From Streptomyces triticagri (GTDB taxonomy: Bacteria > Actinomycetota > Actinomycetes > Streptomycetales > Streptomycetaceae): a stretch of 64,000 nt of DNA. The stretch's first letter is position 1, and each line of letters begins with the position of its first letter. The notes beneath the pieces were generated by a model, which saw only the letters and a program-made list of their open reading frames with translations, ran no database searches and was not told the DNA's origin. The stretch lies in the NCBI RefSeq assembly GCF_003429565.1, contig NZ_QUAK01000237.1, positions 1 through 64,000 of the forward strand. Direction: 5' to 3'. Position numbers and translations under genes: made by a program. Positions 17,513-24,295 of the stretch are shown in pieces.

Positions 17513-18727
17513 ATGACAGCTATGACCCCCGGCTCGAACATCCCCCTCGCCGCCGCCCGTGTAGCGGTGGACGTCGCCGCCCCGGTGCGGCTCGACGTAT
17601 CGGGCCTGCTGCTCACCGCCGACGGCAAGGTGCGCTCCGACGACGACTTCATTTTCTACAACCAGCCCTCGGGCCCCGGTGTGACCTACCGCTCCGGCGG
17701 CGGCTCGGCACCGGACGCGATCGTCGTGGACACCGCGGCGGTCCCGGCCGGCATCGAGCGGATCGTGGTGACCGCGAGCCCGGACGCGGCGGGCCAGTCC
17801 TTCCAGGGCATCGAACCGACGGCGACGGTACGGGACGCGGACGCCGGCACCGCGCTCGCCACCTTCACCCCGCCGCGGCTCGGCGCGGAGACGGCACTGG
17901 TCGTCGTCGAGGTGTACCGGCGCGGCGGCGCCTGGAAGGCCCGCGCGGTCGGCCAGGGCTATGCGAACGGCCTGGCGGGCATCGCCACGGACTTCGGCGT
18001 CAGCGTCGACGAGCCCGCGCCGGCCGCACCCACGCCCACGGTGCAGACTCCGGTCGCGCCGCCCGCTCCCGCGGTCGACCCCCGGATCGCCGCGCCGCCC
18101 GCTCCCCCGGCACCGCAGGCGGCCCCTGCCGCACCGGCGCCGGGCGCCGGAAAGATCAACCTGGACAAGGGGCGGGTCAGCCTCCAGAAGAACCAGACGG
18201 TGTCCCTGGTCAAGGGCGGCCGCCCGCTGCTCGCCCAGGTCCGGATGGGCCTCGGCTGGGAGCCCGCGTACCGCGGCAAGGACATCGACCTGGACGCCTC
18301 GGTCATCGCCTACGGCCCGCAGCGGAACCACATCGAGAGCTGCTACTTCGGCAAGCTGACCATCCTGGGCGGCGCGGTCCAGCACTCCGGGGACAACCTC
18401 ACGGGCGAGGGCGCGGGGGACGACGAGACCATCACGGTCGACCTGGGCCGGCTCCCGCAGGAGGTCACGGGACTGGTCTTCACGGTCAACTCGTTCTCGG
18501 GCCAGAAGTTCACCGAGGTGGCCAAGGCGTACTGCCGGCTCCTCGACGCCTCGACGGGCGAGGAGCTGGTCCGCTTCGACCTGACGAACGCGGAGGCCCA
18601 GACGGGCGTGATGATGGCCAAGCTCGTCCGGCAGTTCTCCGGCGAGTGGGACATGACCGCGATGGGCGAGTTCGTGAAGTCCCGCACGGTGCGCGGGATG
18701 GTGAAGCCGGCGGCCCGGGCGCTGTAG
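17513..18727 (+). CDS. TerD-family protein with two TerD-like domains
   Basis: 404 residues: an N-terminal TerD-like domain (about 1-165; LLTADGKVRSDDDFIFYNQP), a proline/alanine-rich linker (about 170-215) and a canonical C-terminal TerD domain (about 220-404; DIDLDASVIAYG, ILGGAVQHSGDNLTGEGAG, DDETITVDLGRLPQEVTGLV). TerD domains bind calcium through acidic residues in the DDETI and GDNLTGEG regions. In Streptomyces they are linked to stress and differentiation rather than strictly to tellurite. A second ATG three codons in (17522) is equally possible. No other ter gene is nearby. Confidence 0.9.
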   Translation: MTAMTPGSNIPLAAARVAVDVAAPVRLDVSGLLLTADGKVRSDDDFIFYNQPSGPGVTYRSGGGSAPDAIVVDTAAVPAGIERIVVTASPDAAGQSFQGIEPTATVRDADAGTALATFTPPRLGAETALVVVEVYRRGGAWKARAVGQGYANGLAGIATDFGVSVDEPAPAAPTPTVQTPVAPPAPAVDPRIAAPPAPPAPQAAPAAPAPGAGKINLDKGRVSLQKNQTVSLVKGGRPLLAQVRMGLGWEPAYRGKDIDLDASVIAYGPQRNHIESCYFGKLTILGGAVQHSGDNLTGEGAGDDETITVDLGRLPQEVTGLVFTVNSFSGQKFTEVAKAYCRLLDASTGEELVRFDLTNAEAQTGVMMAKLVRQFSGEWDMTAMGEFVKSRTVRGMVKPAARAL

Positions 18728-18827
18728 GGCGCGAGGGACTTCGGACCCGGCCGAAACATCTGGTGTTCGTCCCGTCCGGCCCATCACACTCGCCGTGCAC
18801 TCGTCCCGTGACGCACAGGGAGTAAGC

Positions 18828-19061
18828 ATGACGATCACAAAGACCGTGGCCCGTGCCGCGGCGGTGGCACTGCTCGCGACCGGCGGAATCGCCGCGAGCG
18901 CGGGCGCCGCGGCCGCGGAGAACGACTGGAACGTCGCACCACAGAGCGAAAACGACTGGAACGTCGCACCACAGAGCGAAAACGACTGGAACGTCGCACC
19001 ACAGACCGAGAACGACTGGAACGTCGCGCCGGCCGCCGACGACTACGGTGAGGGCTACTGA
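18828..19061 (+). CDS. Tiny secreted protein made of four ENDWNVAPQ repeats
   Basis: 77 residues. Residues 1-30 form a clear Sec signal peptide (MTITKTVARAAAVALLATGG, then ASAGAAAA) with cleavage expected after the alanine run. The mature 47 residues are four tandem decapeptides ENDWNVAP(Q/A)(S/T/A) at 31-70 and an acidic tail DDYGEGY. GGGAG lies five bases before the ATG at 18828, which fixes the start; an upstream in-frame ATG lacks such a site. No cysteine, no LPXTG. Terminator just downstream, so it is monocistronic. Function unknown; the regular Asn-Asp-Trp-Asn pattern could be a short structural, metal-binding or surface-active peptide. Confidence 0.85.
   Translation: MTITKTVARAAAVALLATGGIAASAGAAAAENDWNVAPQSENDWNVAPQSENDWNVAPQTENDWNVAPAADDYGEGY
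18918..19037 (+). repeat. Four tandem 30-bp coding repeats
   Basis: Units start at 18918, 18948, 18978 and 19008. Units two and three are almost identical; synonymous and terminal-codon changes mark the others. Near-identity at DNA level implies recent duplication or slippage. Confidence 0.9.
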
Positions 19062-19089
19062 GCAGGCCGCGCCCGGCCAAGTACGCACA

Positions 19090-19128
19090 CGGCCCCCGTT
19101 TCCTCGAACGACGAGGAGACGGGGGCCG
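19090..19128. terminator. Bidirectional terminator hairpin
   Basis: CGGCCCCCGTTTCCTCG (19090-19106) pairs with 19112-19128 over 17 bp with one G-U wobble and a five-base loop. It lies between the secreted-repeat gene and the convergent HAD gene. Confidence 0.8.
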
Positions 19129-19142
19129 GTTCGTGCGCGGTC

Positions 19143-19784
19143 TCACTCCGCGACCGCGGCCGCCAGCTGGGTCAGGCCGTCGATCCGCCAGTCCGCCGCC
19201 GCGACCACGTCCGGATCCTCCGCCCACAGATGGCCCCAGGGCCCCCGCCGCAGATGCGCGGTGCGCAGTCCGGCCTGCCGGGCCGGGAAGATGTCCTCGG
19301 CCGGGTGGTCGCCGACGTACAGGGTCTGAGCCGGACCGGCCCCCGACACCTCGAGGATCCGCTCGAAGAACGACGGATCCGGCTTGGCCACGCCCCAGTC
19401 GCCGGAGGTGACGACGAGATCGGCGGGCAGGTCGAGATCGCGCAGCAACTCGGCCGCACGGGCCGAGGCGTTGCCCGCGACGATCACGCGGTGGCCCGCC
19501 TCGCGCAGGCCACCGAGGGCGGGCCGTACGTCGGGGTAGAGGTCACGCTCGTCGAGATGCTCGCCGCGGCCTGCGGACTCCCGGGCGTGGTACGCGGCGG
19601 CGATGTCCATGTCCGGGCTGAGCAGCCGCAGGGCGTCGGCCTGCTCGCGCCCCTGCGCCGCGACGGCGCCGACGAGGCAGGAGACGGTGTGCGGCGGTAC
19701 GCCCAGCCAGTCCGCCCAGGATGCCCAGTAGCGGTCGTCCTTGGTGAGGGTCTCACCCACGTCGAACACGATGGTCTCAATCAT
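19143..19784 (-). CDS. HAD-superfamily hydrolase (subfamily IA-like)
   Basis: 213 residues with HAD motifs: motif I IVFDVGETLTKDD, motif II VIVAGNAS, motif III lysine in WGVAKPDPSFFERIL, motif IV LYVGDHPAEDI. The second acidic residue of the usual DxD motif is glycine here (DVG), as in some HAD subgroups, so the protein may be a weak phosphatase or act on an unusual substrate. The helical cap lies at about residues 15-85. The start at 19784 is chosen because the longer frame prefixes unrelated residues. Convergent with the repeat-protein gene; substrate unknown. Confidence 0.85.
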   Translation of the reverse strand: MIETIVFDVGETLTKDDRYWASWADWLGVPPHTVSCLVGAVAAQGREQADALRLLSPDMDIAAAYHARESAGRGEHLDERDLYPDVRPALGGLREAGHRVIVAGNASARAAELLRDLDLPADLVVTSGDWGVAKPDPSFFERILEVSGAGPAQTLYVGDHPAEDIFPARQAGLRTAHLRRGPWGHLWAEDPDVVAAADWRIDGLTQLAAAVAE

Positions 19785-19843
19785 CGTCCGCAGCGTAGGC
19801 CTCGGAGGGCCGCAACGGATCGACGACACCCGGCGCGGCCCCA

Positions 19844-19866
19844 GCGCTTCAAGCGCCGGACGAGCC
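19844..19866. repeat. Copy of the dispersed GCGCTTGA-type palindrome
   Basis: GCGCTTCAAGCGCCGGACGAG resembles the core of the repeats at 8357-8471, 11741 and 57136. It supplies the stop codon (19849-19851) and the last codons of the TROVE gene, so the protein C-terminus may have been set by repeat insertion. Confidence 0.55.
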
Positions 19867-21465
19867 CACATGCGGCCGAGGGCTGGACGTGAGCCAGGGC
19901 CAAGCCCCGTCGAGGCCCGCCTCGATCATCGGAATCAGACGGAACGCCGCATCGGAGAGCCCTCCGAATACATGCCGCTTCCCGTCCCCGGACGGCCCGT
20001 GGCCCACCCGGTACCCGGCCAGGTTCCACGTGTAGACCGGAACCCCCGCAGGAATCAGCTCCGTCGGCCCGCGCCCGGCGGACCCGTACTGCTCGTCCGT
20101 GACGATCAGCACCCGGTCGTGCTTCCCGAAGTGCCGCCGCACCGCACCACTCGTGTCCGTACCGCCCAGGTCGTGGAAACGGTCGAGCACCTTCAGGACG
20201 GACTCTCCCTCGCGGTACTTCACCGCCGCGCTCGTCGACCCGAACTCGACCAGATCCGCCTTCTCCGCACGCATCGCGAGCGCCGTGCCGAACACCGCGG
20301 CCGCATCCGCCCGCGTGAGCTCCGAACGATCCGACAGCCGCGAGAAGAACATCGAACCGGAGCGATCCACCAGGACCAGCGTGCGGCCGGGCAGCGACGG
20401 GACGTTCCGGAGCGAGTGGCCGAGGGCCTGCTCCAGTGCGTACGACCAGCGCAGCGACGGCGCATGCTGATACGCGGCCAGGTAACGGAAGGGGAACTGG
20501 CGCGACTTGGCGACCTCGGACGGGTCCGAGATCCTCCGCGCGACCGTCGCCGCGACCTCGTCGCCGACTCCCGCCTCGTCGAAGTTCCGCAGATTACGGA
20601 CGAGTGCCATGGACCCCATCGACGGAATGACGGCCTCCCAGACCGCCGCGTCCATGGGCCCCTGCAGCCAGCCCGCGAGGGCCTCCCAGGTGATCCCGGC
20701 CTCCGCGAGCCGCTCCGCGCCGCCCGGACCGGTGACCACGCCCCGCCGCTCGGCGACCGGAAGGGCCATCAGTGCGCGATGTGCACACAACGTCCGGTCC
20801 CGGACGGGTGGTTCGGCCGATTCCGGGTGGTGCCGGCGGTCGAGCGCGTACCGGAACAGCTCGCCCTGCCACGGCTTGGCCGGGTCGGGCGCGGCGTGCA
20901 CCACGTTCAGGACGTCGCCGAATCGGTAGCCCTTGGTCCCGGTGTCGTACTTGAGCAGGGACCGGGCGTGGTAGAGGCGCCGTACCGCGTCGGCGATGCC
21001 GCGCTTGACGGGCTTGGGGATGTTGCGGCCGTGGCGTGCGGTCCAGTAGGCGAGGAGCTCACCGGGCTCGTCGGGGCGGCGCAGTACGGAGGCGACGACC
21101 TGACGGTTCGCCGGGCCGTCGGTCGCGCCCGCGTCGAGCCGCGCCTTGACGTATTCGGCGGCGCCGACCAGGGACGCCGTCCGCAGCTGCCCCTCGGTGC
21201 GCATCCAGGCCAGCAGACCCGCGGTCCACTCCGCGTCCTGGACGGCGAGACGCCGCACGAGTGCGCCGAAGCGGTCGTCGCGGTCGGCGCCGGACTCGTA
21301 GAAGGTCTGCTGGGAGACGAAGTTGGCGACGGCGAGCAGGAAGAGTTCCGAGCGTGCGTCACGGAGATGTCCGCGGCCGCCCTCGTGAGTGAGCGCCGTG
21401 TGTCCGGACGAACGCACCGCGGAAGTGCTGCCCCGCGGGGCCGCCTTGGTGTTGAACCGCGCCAT
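19849..21465 (-). CDS. TROVE-domain protein, bacterial Ro60 orthologue (Rsr-like)
   Basis: 538 residues. The HEAT-like TROVE ring covers about 20-355 (FLLAVANFVSQQTFYESGAD, RNIPKPVKRGIADAVRRLYH, GAERLAEAGITWEALAGW). A C-terminal von Willebrand A fold has a MIDAS motif D367-R-S-G-S371 in LVLVDRSGSM. Ro60 proteins form a ring that binds Y RNAs on the outside and misfolded RNA in the cavity, and in bacteria work with exonucleases in rRNA and stress-RNA processing. The start at 21465 has GGGGGAA upstream; frame beyond it is not homologous. Directly upstream on the same strand is a candidate Y RNA with tRNA-like arms. No rtcBA-type genes are adjacent. Confidence 0.93.
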   Translation of the reverse strand: MARFNTKAAPRGSTSAVRSSGHTALTHEGGRGHLRDARSELFLLAVANFVSQQTFYESGADRDDRFGALVRRLAVQDAEWTAGLLAWMRTEGQLRTASLVGAAEYVKARLDAGATDGPANRQVVASVLRRPDEPGELLAYWTARHGRNIPKPVKRGIADAVRRLYHARSLLKYDTGTKGYRFGDVLNVVHAAPDPAKPWQGELFRYALDRRHHPESAEPPVRDRTLCAHRALMALPVAERRGVVTGPGGAERLAEAGITWEALAGWLQGPMDAAVWEAVIPSMGSMALVRNLRNFDEAGVGDEVAATVARRISDPSEVAKSRQFPFRYLAAYQHAPSLRWSYALEQALGHSLRNVPSLPGRTLVLVDRSGSMFFSRLSDRSELTRADAAAVFGTALAMRAEKADLVEFGSTSAAVKYREGESVLKVLDRFHDLGGTDTSGAVRRHFGKHDRVLIVTDEQYGSAGRGPTELIPAGVPVYTWNLAGYRVGHGPSGDGKRHVFGGLSDAAFRLIPMIEAGLDGAWPWLTSSPRPHVGSSGA

Positions 21466-21477
21466 GAGAATTCCCCC

Positions 21478-21524
21478 GAATTCCGAACGATGAACAGTGG
21501 GCGCGAATTCCGAACGGTGAACAG
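21478..21524. repeat. Two 20-bp direct repeats in the leader of the TROVE gene
   Basis: GAATTCCGAACGRTGAACAG occurs at 21478-21497 and 21505-21524 with one mismatch and 27-bp spacing. A further GAATTC lies next to the start codon (21468-21473). The repeats sit between the Y-RNA candidate and the TROVE start, so they may be an operator or an RNA element controlling Ro60. Confidence 0.65.
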
Positions 21525-21619
21525 CGAACTCGAGCCTCCCGAGATCCAGGACGGCTGCGGCACATTTCGGGAAAGGAAGTAGCCGCCGCCTGCGCACCGG
21601 GAGGTGCACGAGTCCGTGC

Positions 21620-21784
21620 TGTCCAGAGTTCGGAGTCGGCGGAACCACCAGTGGTGCTCTACCGCTGAGCTACTCCGGCACATACGTACCGGAGGCGGGA
21701 GTCGAACCCGCGACCGCCCCATCAAGAGTGGAAGTAGGTCCTGCCTTCGCACCTGGACGAACAAGACTCTAGAACCCCGACTCC
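21620..21784 (-). ncRNA. Candidate YrlA-type Y RNA with tRNA-mimicking domain
   Basis: On the minus strand the order is: a tRNA-like T-arm GCGGG-TTCGACT-CCCGC (21711-21695), directly followed by an acceptor-like hairpin CCTCCGG...CCGGAG (21694-21673), a two-base UA linker, and a tRNA D-arm GCTC-AGCGGTA-GAGC (21670-21656). This is a tRNA elbow in permuted order, as reported for bacterial YrlA RNAs that bind Ro60/Rsr. Possible closing helices are 21784-21777 with 21639-21632 (8 bp) or 21758-21753 with 21626-21621 (GUCCAG/CUGGAC). A TAGAGT box (21771-21766) could be a -10 giving a start near 21760; hairpins at 21594-21619 could end the RNA. It is not a functional tRNA: no anticodon arm or CCA-bearing acceptor in order. 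Exact ends are uncertain. Confidence 0.75.
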
Positions 21785-21826
21785 CGGCCGCGCCAAGGGT
21801 TTTACGGCGACGGCCGGGAGCCGGGG
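21775..21826 (-). terminator. Inverted repeat after the PhoX-like gene
   Basis: CCCCGACTCCCGGCCG (21775-21790) pairs with 21811-21826 (15 of 16) around a 20-base loop. It probably terminates the phosphatase transcript. Its downstream arm overlaps one of the two possible 5' ends of the Y RNA candidate. Confidence 0.65.
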
Positions 21827-21878
21827 AGGGTTCAGGAGTCGGGGAGGGCCGGCGGGCCTGCGGGTGGGGCGCCGCGGG

Positions 21879-23339
21879 TCACTTCTTGGACTGGCGCTTC
21901 CAGGGTCCGGTGATGGCCAGCAGAATTCCGGGTGTCTGGATGTTGGCGTAGAGCGTACGGCCGTCCGGGGAGAACACGACTCCGGTGAATTCGCTGTATT
22001 CGGGATCGTCCTCGGTGCCGGTGTTCAGTTCGTTGCGCGCGATCGGATAGGTGCGTCCGTTGTCGGTGGCGCCGAAGAGATGCTGCAGCCCTTCGCCGTC
22101 CTCGGCGATGACCAGACCGCCGTACGGCGACACCGTGATGTTGTCGGGCCCGTCGAACCCACCCGGCTCGGACGGGTCCGCATTGACCTTGAGCAGCACC
22201 TTCAGCGTGAGTGTCCGCCGCCTCGGGTCGTAGAACCACACCTGTCCGTCGTGCGCCGCACCGGGACTCTCGTCGCGCGCGTACGAGGAGACCACATAGG
22301 CGCCGCCGTCGGCCCACCACATGCCTTCCAGCTTGCGGCCGCGGGTGACCTCGGAGTCCTTGAACTGCTTGCGTACGTCGACGGTGCGCGCGTCGCGGTC
22401 CGGCACATCGACCCAGTCGACCCCGTACACGGCCCCGATCCGCGTCGCCCGGGAGATGTCGTCGACGAACCGGCCGGACACGTCGAAGCACTTGGCGGCC
22501 TGCAGCACCCCGGCGTCGTCGGCGAGGCCGCGGTATGTGCCGCGGCCGTGCCGGAAGCCCTGCGGCGGGACCCAGCGGTAGAGGAGGCCGTTCGGCCCAT
22601 CGGCGTCCTCGGTGAGGTAGGCGTGGCCGCGCTTCGGGTCGACGACGACCGCCTCGTGGTCGTAACGGCCGAAGAACTTCAGGGGCTTGGGGTCGAGATT
22701 GGCCCGGCGGTCCTGCGGGTCGACCTCGAAGACATAGCCGTGGTCCTTGGTCATGCCGTTCTCGCCGGCCCGGTCGGTGTTCTCCTCGCAGGTCAGCCAG
22801 GTGCCCCAACTGGTGCGTCCGCCCGCGCAGTTGGTGGAGGTACCGGCGATGCCCACCCACTCGGACACCTCACCGCCTCGCCGCACCTCGACCACCGTGC
22901 AGCCACCCGCGGCCGCCGGGTCGTAGACCAGTCCGTCGGTGAGCGGCACCGGGTGCTCCCAGTCGGACCGGGGGCCTTTCAGTTCGTGGTTGTTGACCAG
23001 CAGGGTCGCCCCGCGCGGGCCCTCGAAGGTGGCGGTCCCGTCGTGGTTGGACGGCGTGAACTCGCCCGACTCCAGCCTGGTCCTGCCGCTGTGGGTGAGG
23101 ATGCGGTAGCGGAAGCCGGCGGGCAGCGCGAGGATGCCGTCCGGGTCGGGGACGAGCGGCCCGTAGCCGGGACCGTGCGAGCCCTTGTCCTCCGCGGGCT
23201 TGTCCGATGCGCCGTCCGCGCCGTCCTGCGAGGCGAGCGCCCCGTCCGTGGTCGCCAGTACGCCGGCCGTGCCGACCAGGGCGACCGAGGCGCCGGTGAG
23301 CGCCGAGCGCCGGGTGAAGTCCCTGCGGGTGAGCGGCAT
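21879..23339 (-). CDS. Tat-exported PhoX/DUF839-family phosphatase-like protein
   Basis: 486 residues. The N-terminus is a twin-arginine signal (MPLTRRDFTRRSALTG, hydrophobic stretch to about 32). The mature protein is a beta-propeller of the PhoX/DUF839 family, with HDGTATFEGPRGATLLVNNHE, GRTSWGTWLTCEENTDRAG, FGRYDHEAVVVDPKRGHAYLTEDADGPNG and FDGPDNITVSPYGGLVIAEDGEG carrying the acidic/basic metal and phosphate ligands. PhoX enzymes are Ca/Fe-dependent alkaline phosphatases secreted under phosphate limitation. GGAGAATCC precedes the ATG at 23339. A PHO-box-like sequence lies upstream. Enzymatic activity is inferred from family. Confidence 0.9.
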   Translation of the reverse strand: MPLTRRDFTRRSALTGASVALVGTAGVLATTDGALASQDGADGASDKPAEDKGSHGPGYGPLVPDPDGILALPAGFRYRILTHSGRTRLESGEFTPSNHDGTATFEGPRGATLLVNNHELKGPRSDWEHPVPLTDGLVYDPAAAGGCTVVEVRRGGEVSEWVGIAGTSTNCAGGRTSWGTWLTCEENTDRAGENGMTKDHGYVFEVDPQDRRANLDPKPLKFFGRYDHEAVVVDPKRGHAYLTEDADGPNGLLYRWVPPQGFRHGRGTYRGLADDAGVLQAAKCFDVSGRFVDDISRATRIGAVYGVDWVDVPDRDARTVDVRKQFKDSEVTRGRKLEGMWWADGGAYVVSSYARDESPGAAHDGQVWFYDPRRRTLTLKVLLKVNADPSEPGGFDGPDNITVSPYGGLVIAEDGEGLQHLFGATDNGRTYPIARNELNTGTEDDPEYSEFTGVVFSPDGRTLYANIQTPGILLAITGPWKRQSKK

Positions 23340-23400
23340 GGATTCTCCGTAGATTGTTCGGCGGCCCGGGAGGGCCCGGATGCGCACACACGCTCCCGCC

Positions 23401-23422
23401 CGCGTATAAACGCAGGTTGAAC
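23401..23422 (-). promoter_or_regulatory. Possible PHO box (PhoP site) upstream of the PhoX-like gene
   Basis: Read on the minus strand the sequence is two 11-base units, GTTCAACCTGC and GTTTATACGCG. These resemble the Streptomyces PHO-box direct-repeat unit (GTTCACC-type). Position 60-85 bp before the PhoX-like start is suitable; it also lies before the divergent SDR gene. Confidence 0.45.
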
Positions 23423-23447
23423 TCCGTACGTCGAAAGGCCCGCAGCC

Positions 23448-24215
23448 ATGCCCCGCACCGAAACCGGCCGCCGTGTCCTCGTGACGGGGGCGGCCCGCGG
23501 CCTGGGCCGCGCCGTCGCCCGGGCCTTCGCCCGCGACGGCGACCGGGTGGCCGTCCACTACGGAACGCGCCGTGCCGCCGCCGAGGAGACTCTGGCGGCC
23601 CTGGAGGGCGACGGCCACGTGCTCACCGGCGGGGACCTGGCGGATCCCGAGGAGGCGCGCCGCGTCTTCGAGGAGGCGGTGACCGGGCTCGGCGGGGTGG
23701 ATGTGCTGGTCAACAACGCCGCGGTGAATCTCCCGCATCCGCTGCCCGAGACGTCGTACGAGGACTGGTCGGCGCTGTGGCAGCAGCACCTGGCGGTGAA
23801 TGTGCTCGCGACGGCGAACCTGAGCCATCTCGCGGGCCGCCGCATGATCGAGCAGGGCACCGGCGGCCGCATCGTCAACATCGGTTCGCGCGGCGCCTTC
23901 CGTGGCGAGCCGGACCATCCTGCGTACGGCGCCACCAAGGCGGCGGTGCACGCGCTCGGTCAGTCCCTCGCGGTGTCGCTCGCGCCGTACGGGATCGGGG
24001 TGGCCTCGGTGGCCCCTGGATTCTTCGGTACGGAGCGGGTGGCGCACCGGCTCGACGGGGCGGAGGGCGAGGCGATCCGCGCCCAGAGTCCCTTCGGCCG
24101 GGTGGCGGAGGCGGACGAGATCGCGGCGGCGGTCCGCTGGCTGGCGTCCCCCGAGGCGGAGTGGGCCTCGGGCACGGTCCTGGACCTGAACGGGGCGTCG
24201 TACCTGCGGACTTGA
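23448..24215 (+). CDS. Short-chain dehydrogenase/reductase (FabG-like)
   Basis: A 255-residue classical SDR. The cofactor motif TGAARGLGRAVARAFARDG is near residue 12 and NNAAVNLP near 90. The catalytic serine is in IVNIGSRGAFRG and the YxxxK is in AYGATKAAVHALG. The basic residues after the glycine motif and HYGTRRA favour NADPH. Substrate cannot be predicted; 3-oxoacyl or sugar-like ketones are typical. It is divergent from the PhoX-like gene and ends at a perfect 11-bp terminator stem. Confidence 0.9.
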   Translation: MPRTETGRRVLVTGAARGLGRAVARAFARDGDRVAVHYGTRRAAAEETLAALEGDGHVLTGGDLADPEEARRVFEEAVTGLGGVDVLVNNAAVNLPHPLPETSYEDWSALWQQHLAVNVLATANLSHLAGRRMIEQGTGGRIVNIGSRGAFRGEPDHPAYGATKAAVHALGQSLAVSLAPYGIGVASVAPGFFGTERVAHRLDGAEGEAIRAQSPFGRVAEADEIAAAVRWLASPEAEWASGTVLDLNGASYLRT

Positions 24216-24218
24216 CGG

Positions 24219-24256
24219 CCGTCCACCGGCCGGCGACCGCCCGGACCGGTGGACGG
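24219..24256. terminator. Bidirectional terminator between SDR and acidic-protein genes
   Basis: CCGTCCACCGG (24219-24229) and CCGGTGGACGG (24246-24256) form a perfect 11-bp stem with a 16-base loop between two convergent genes. Confidence 0.8.
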
Positions 24257-24295
24257 AAGCCCTCGGCCGCCCCCGCCCATCCGCGCGATCCCCGC

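Noticed and set aside
21650..21680. A normal tRNA gene on the minus strand
   Set aside because: D-arm and T-arm sequences are perfect, but the T-arm comes before the D-arm, with no anticodon arm and no CCA-type acceptor order. A permuted tRNA mimic next to Ro60 explains it better.
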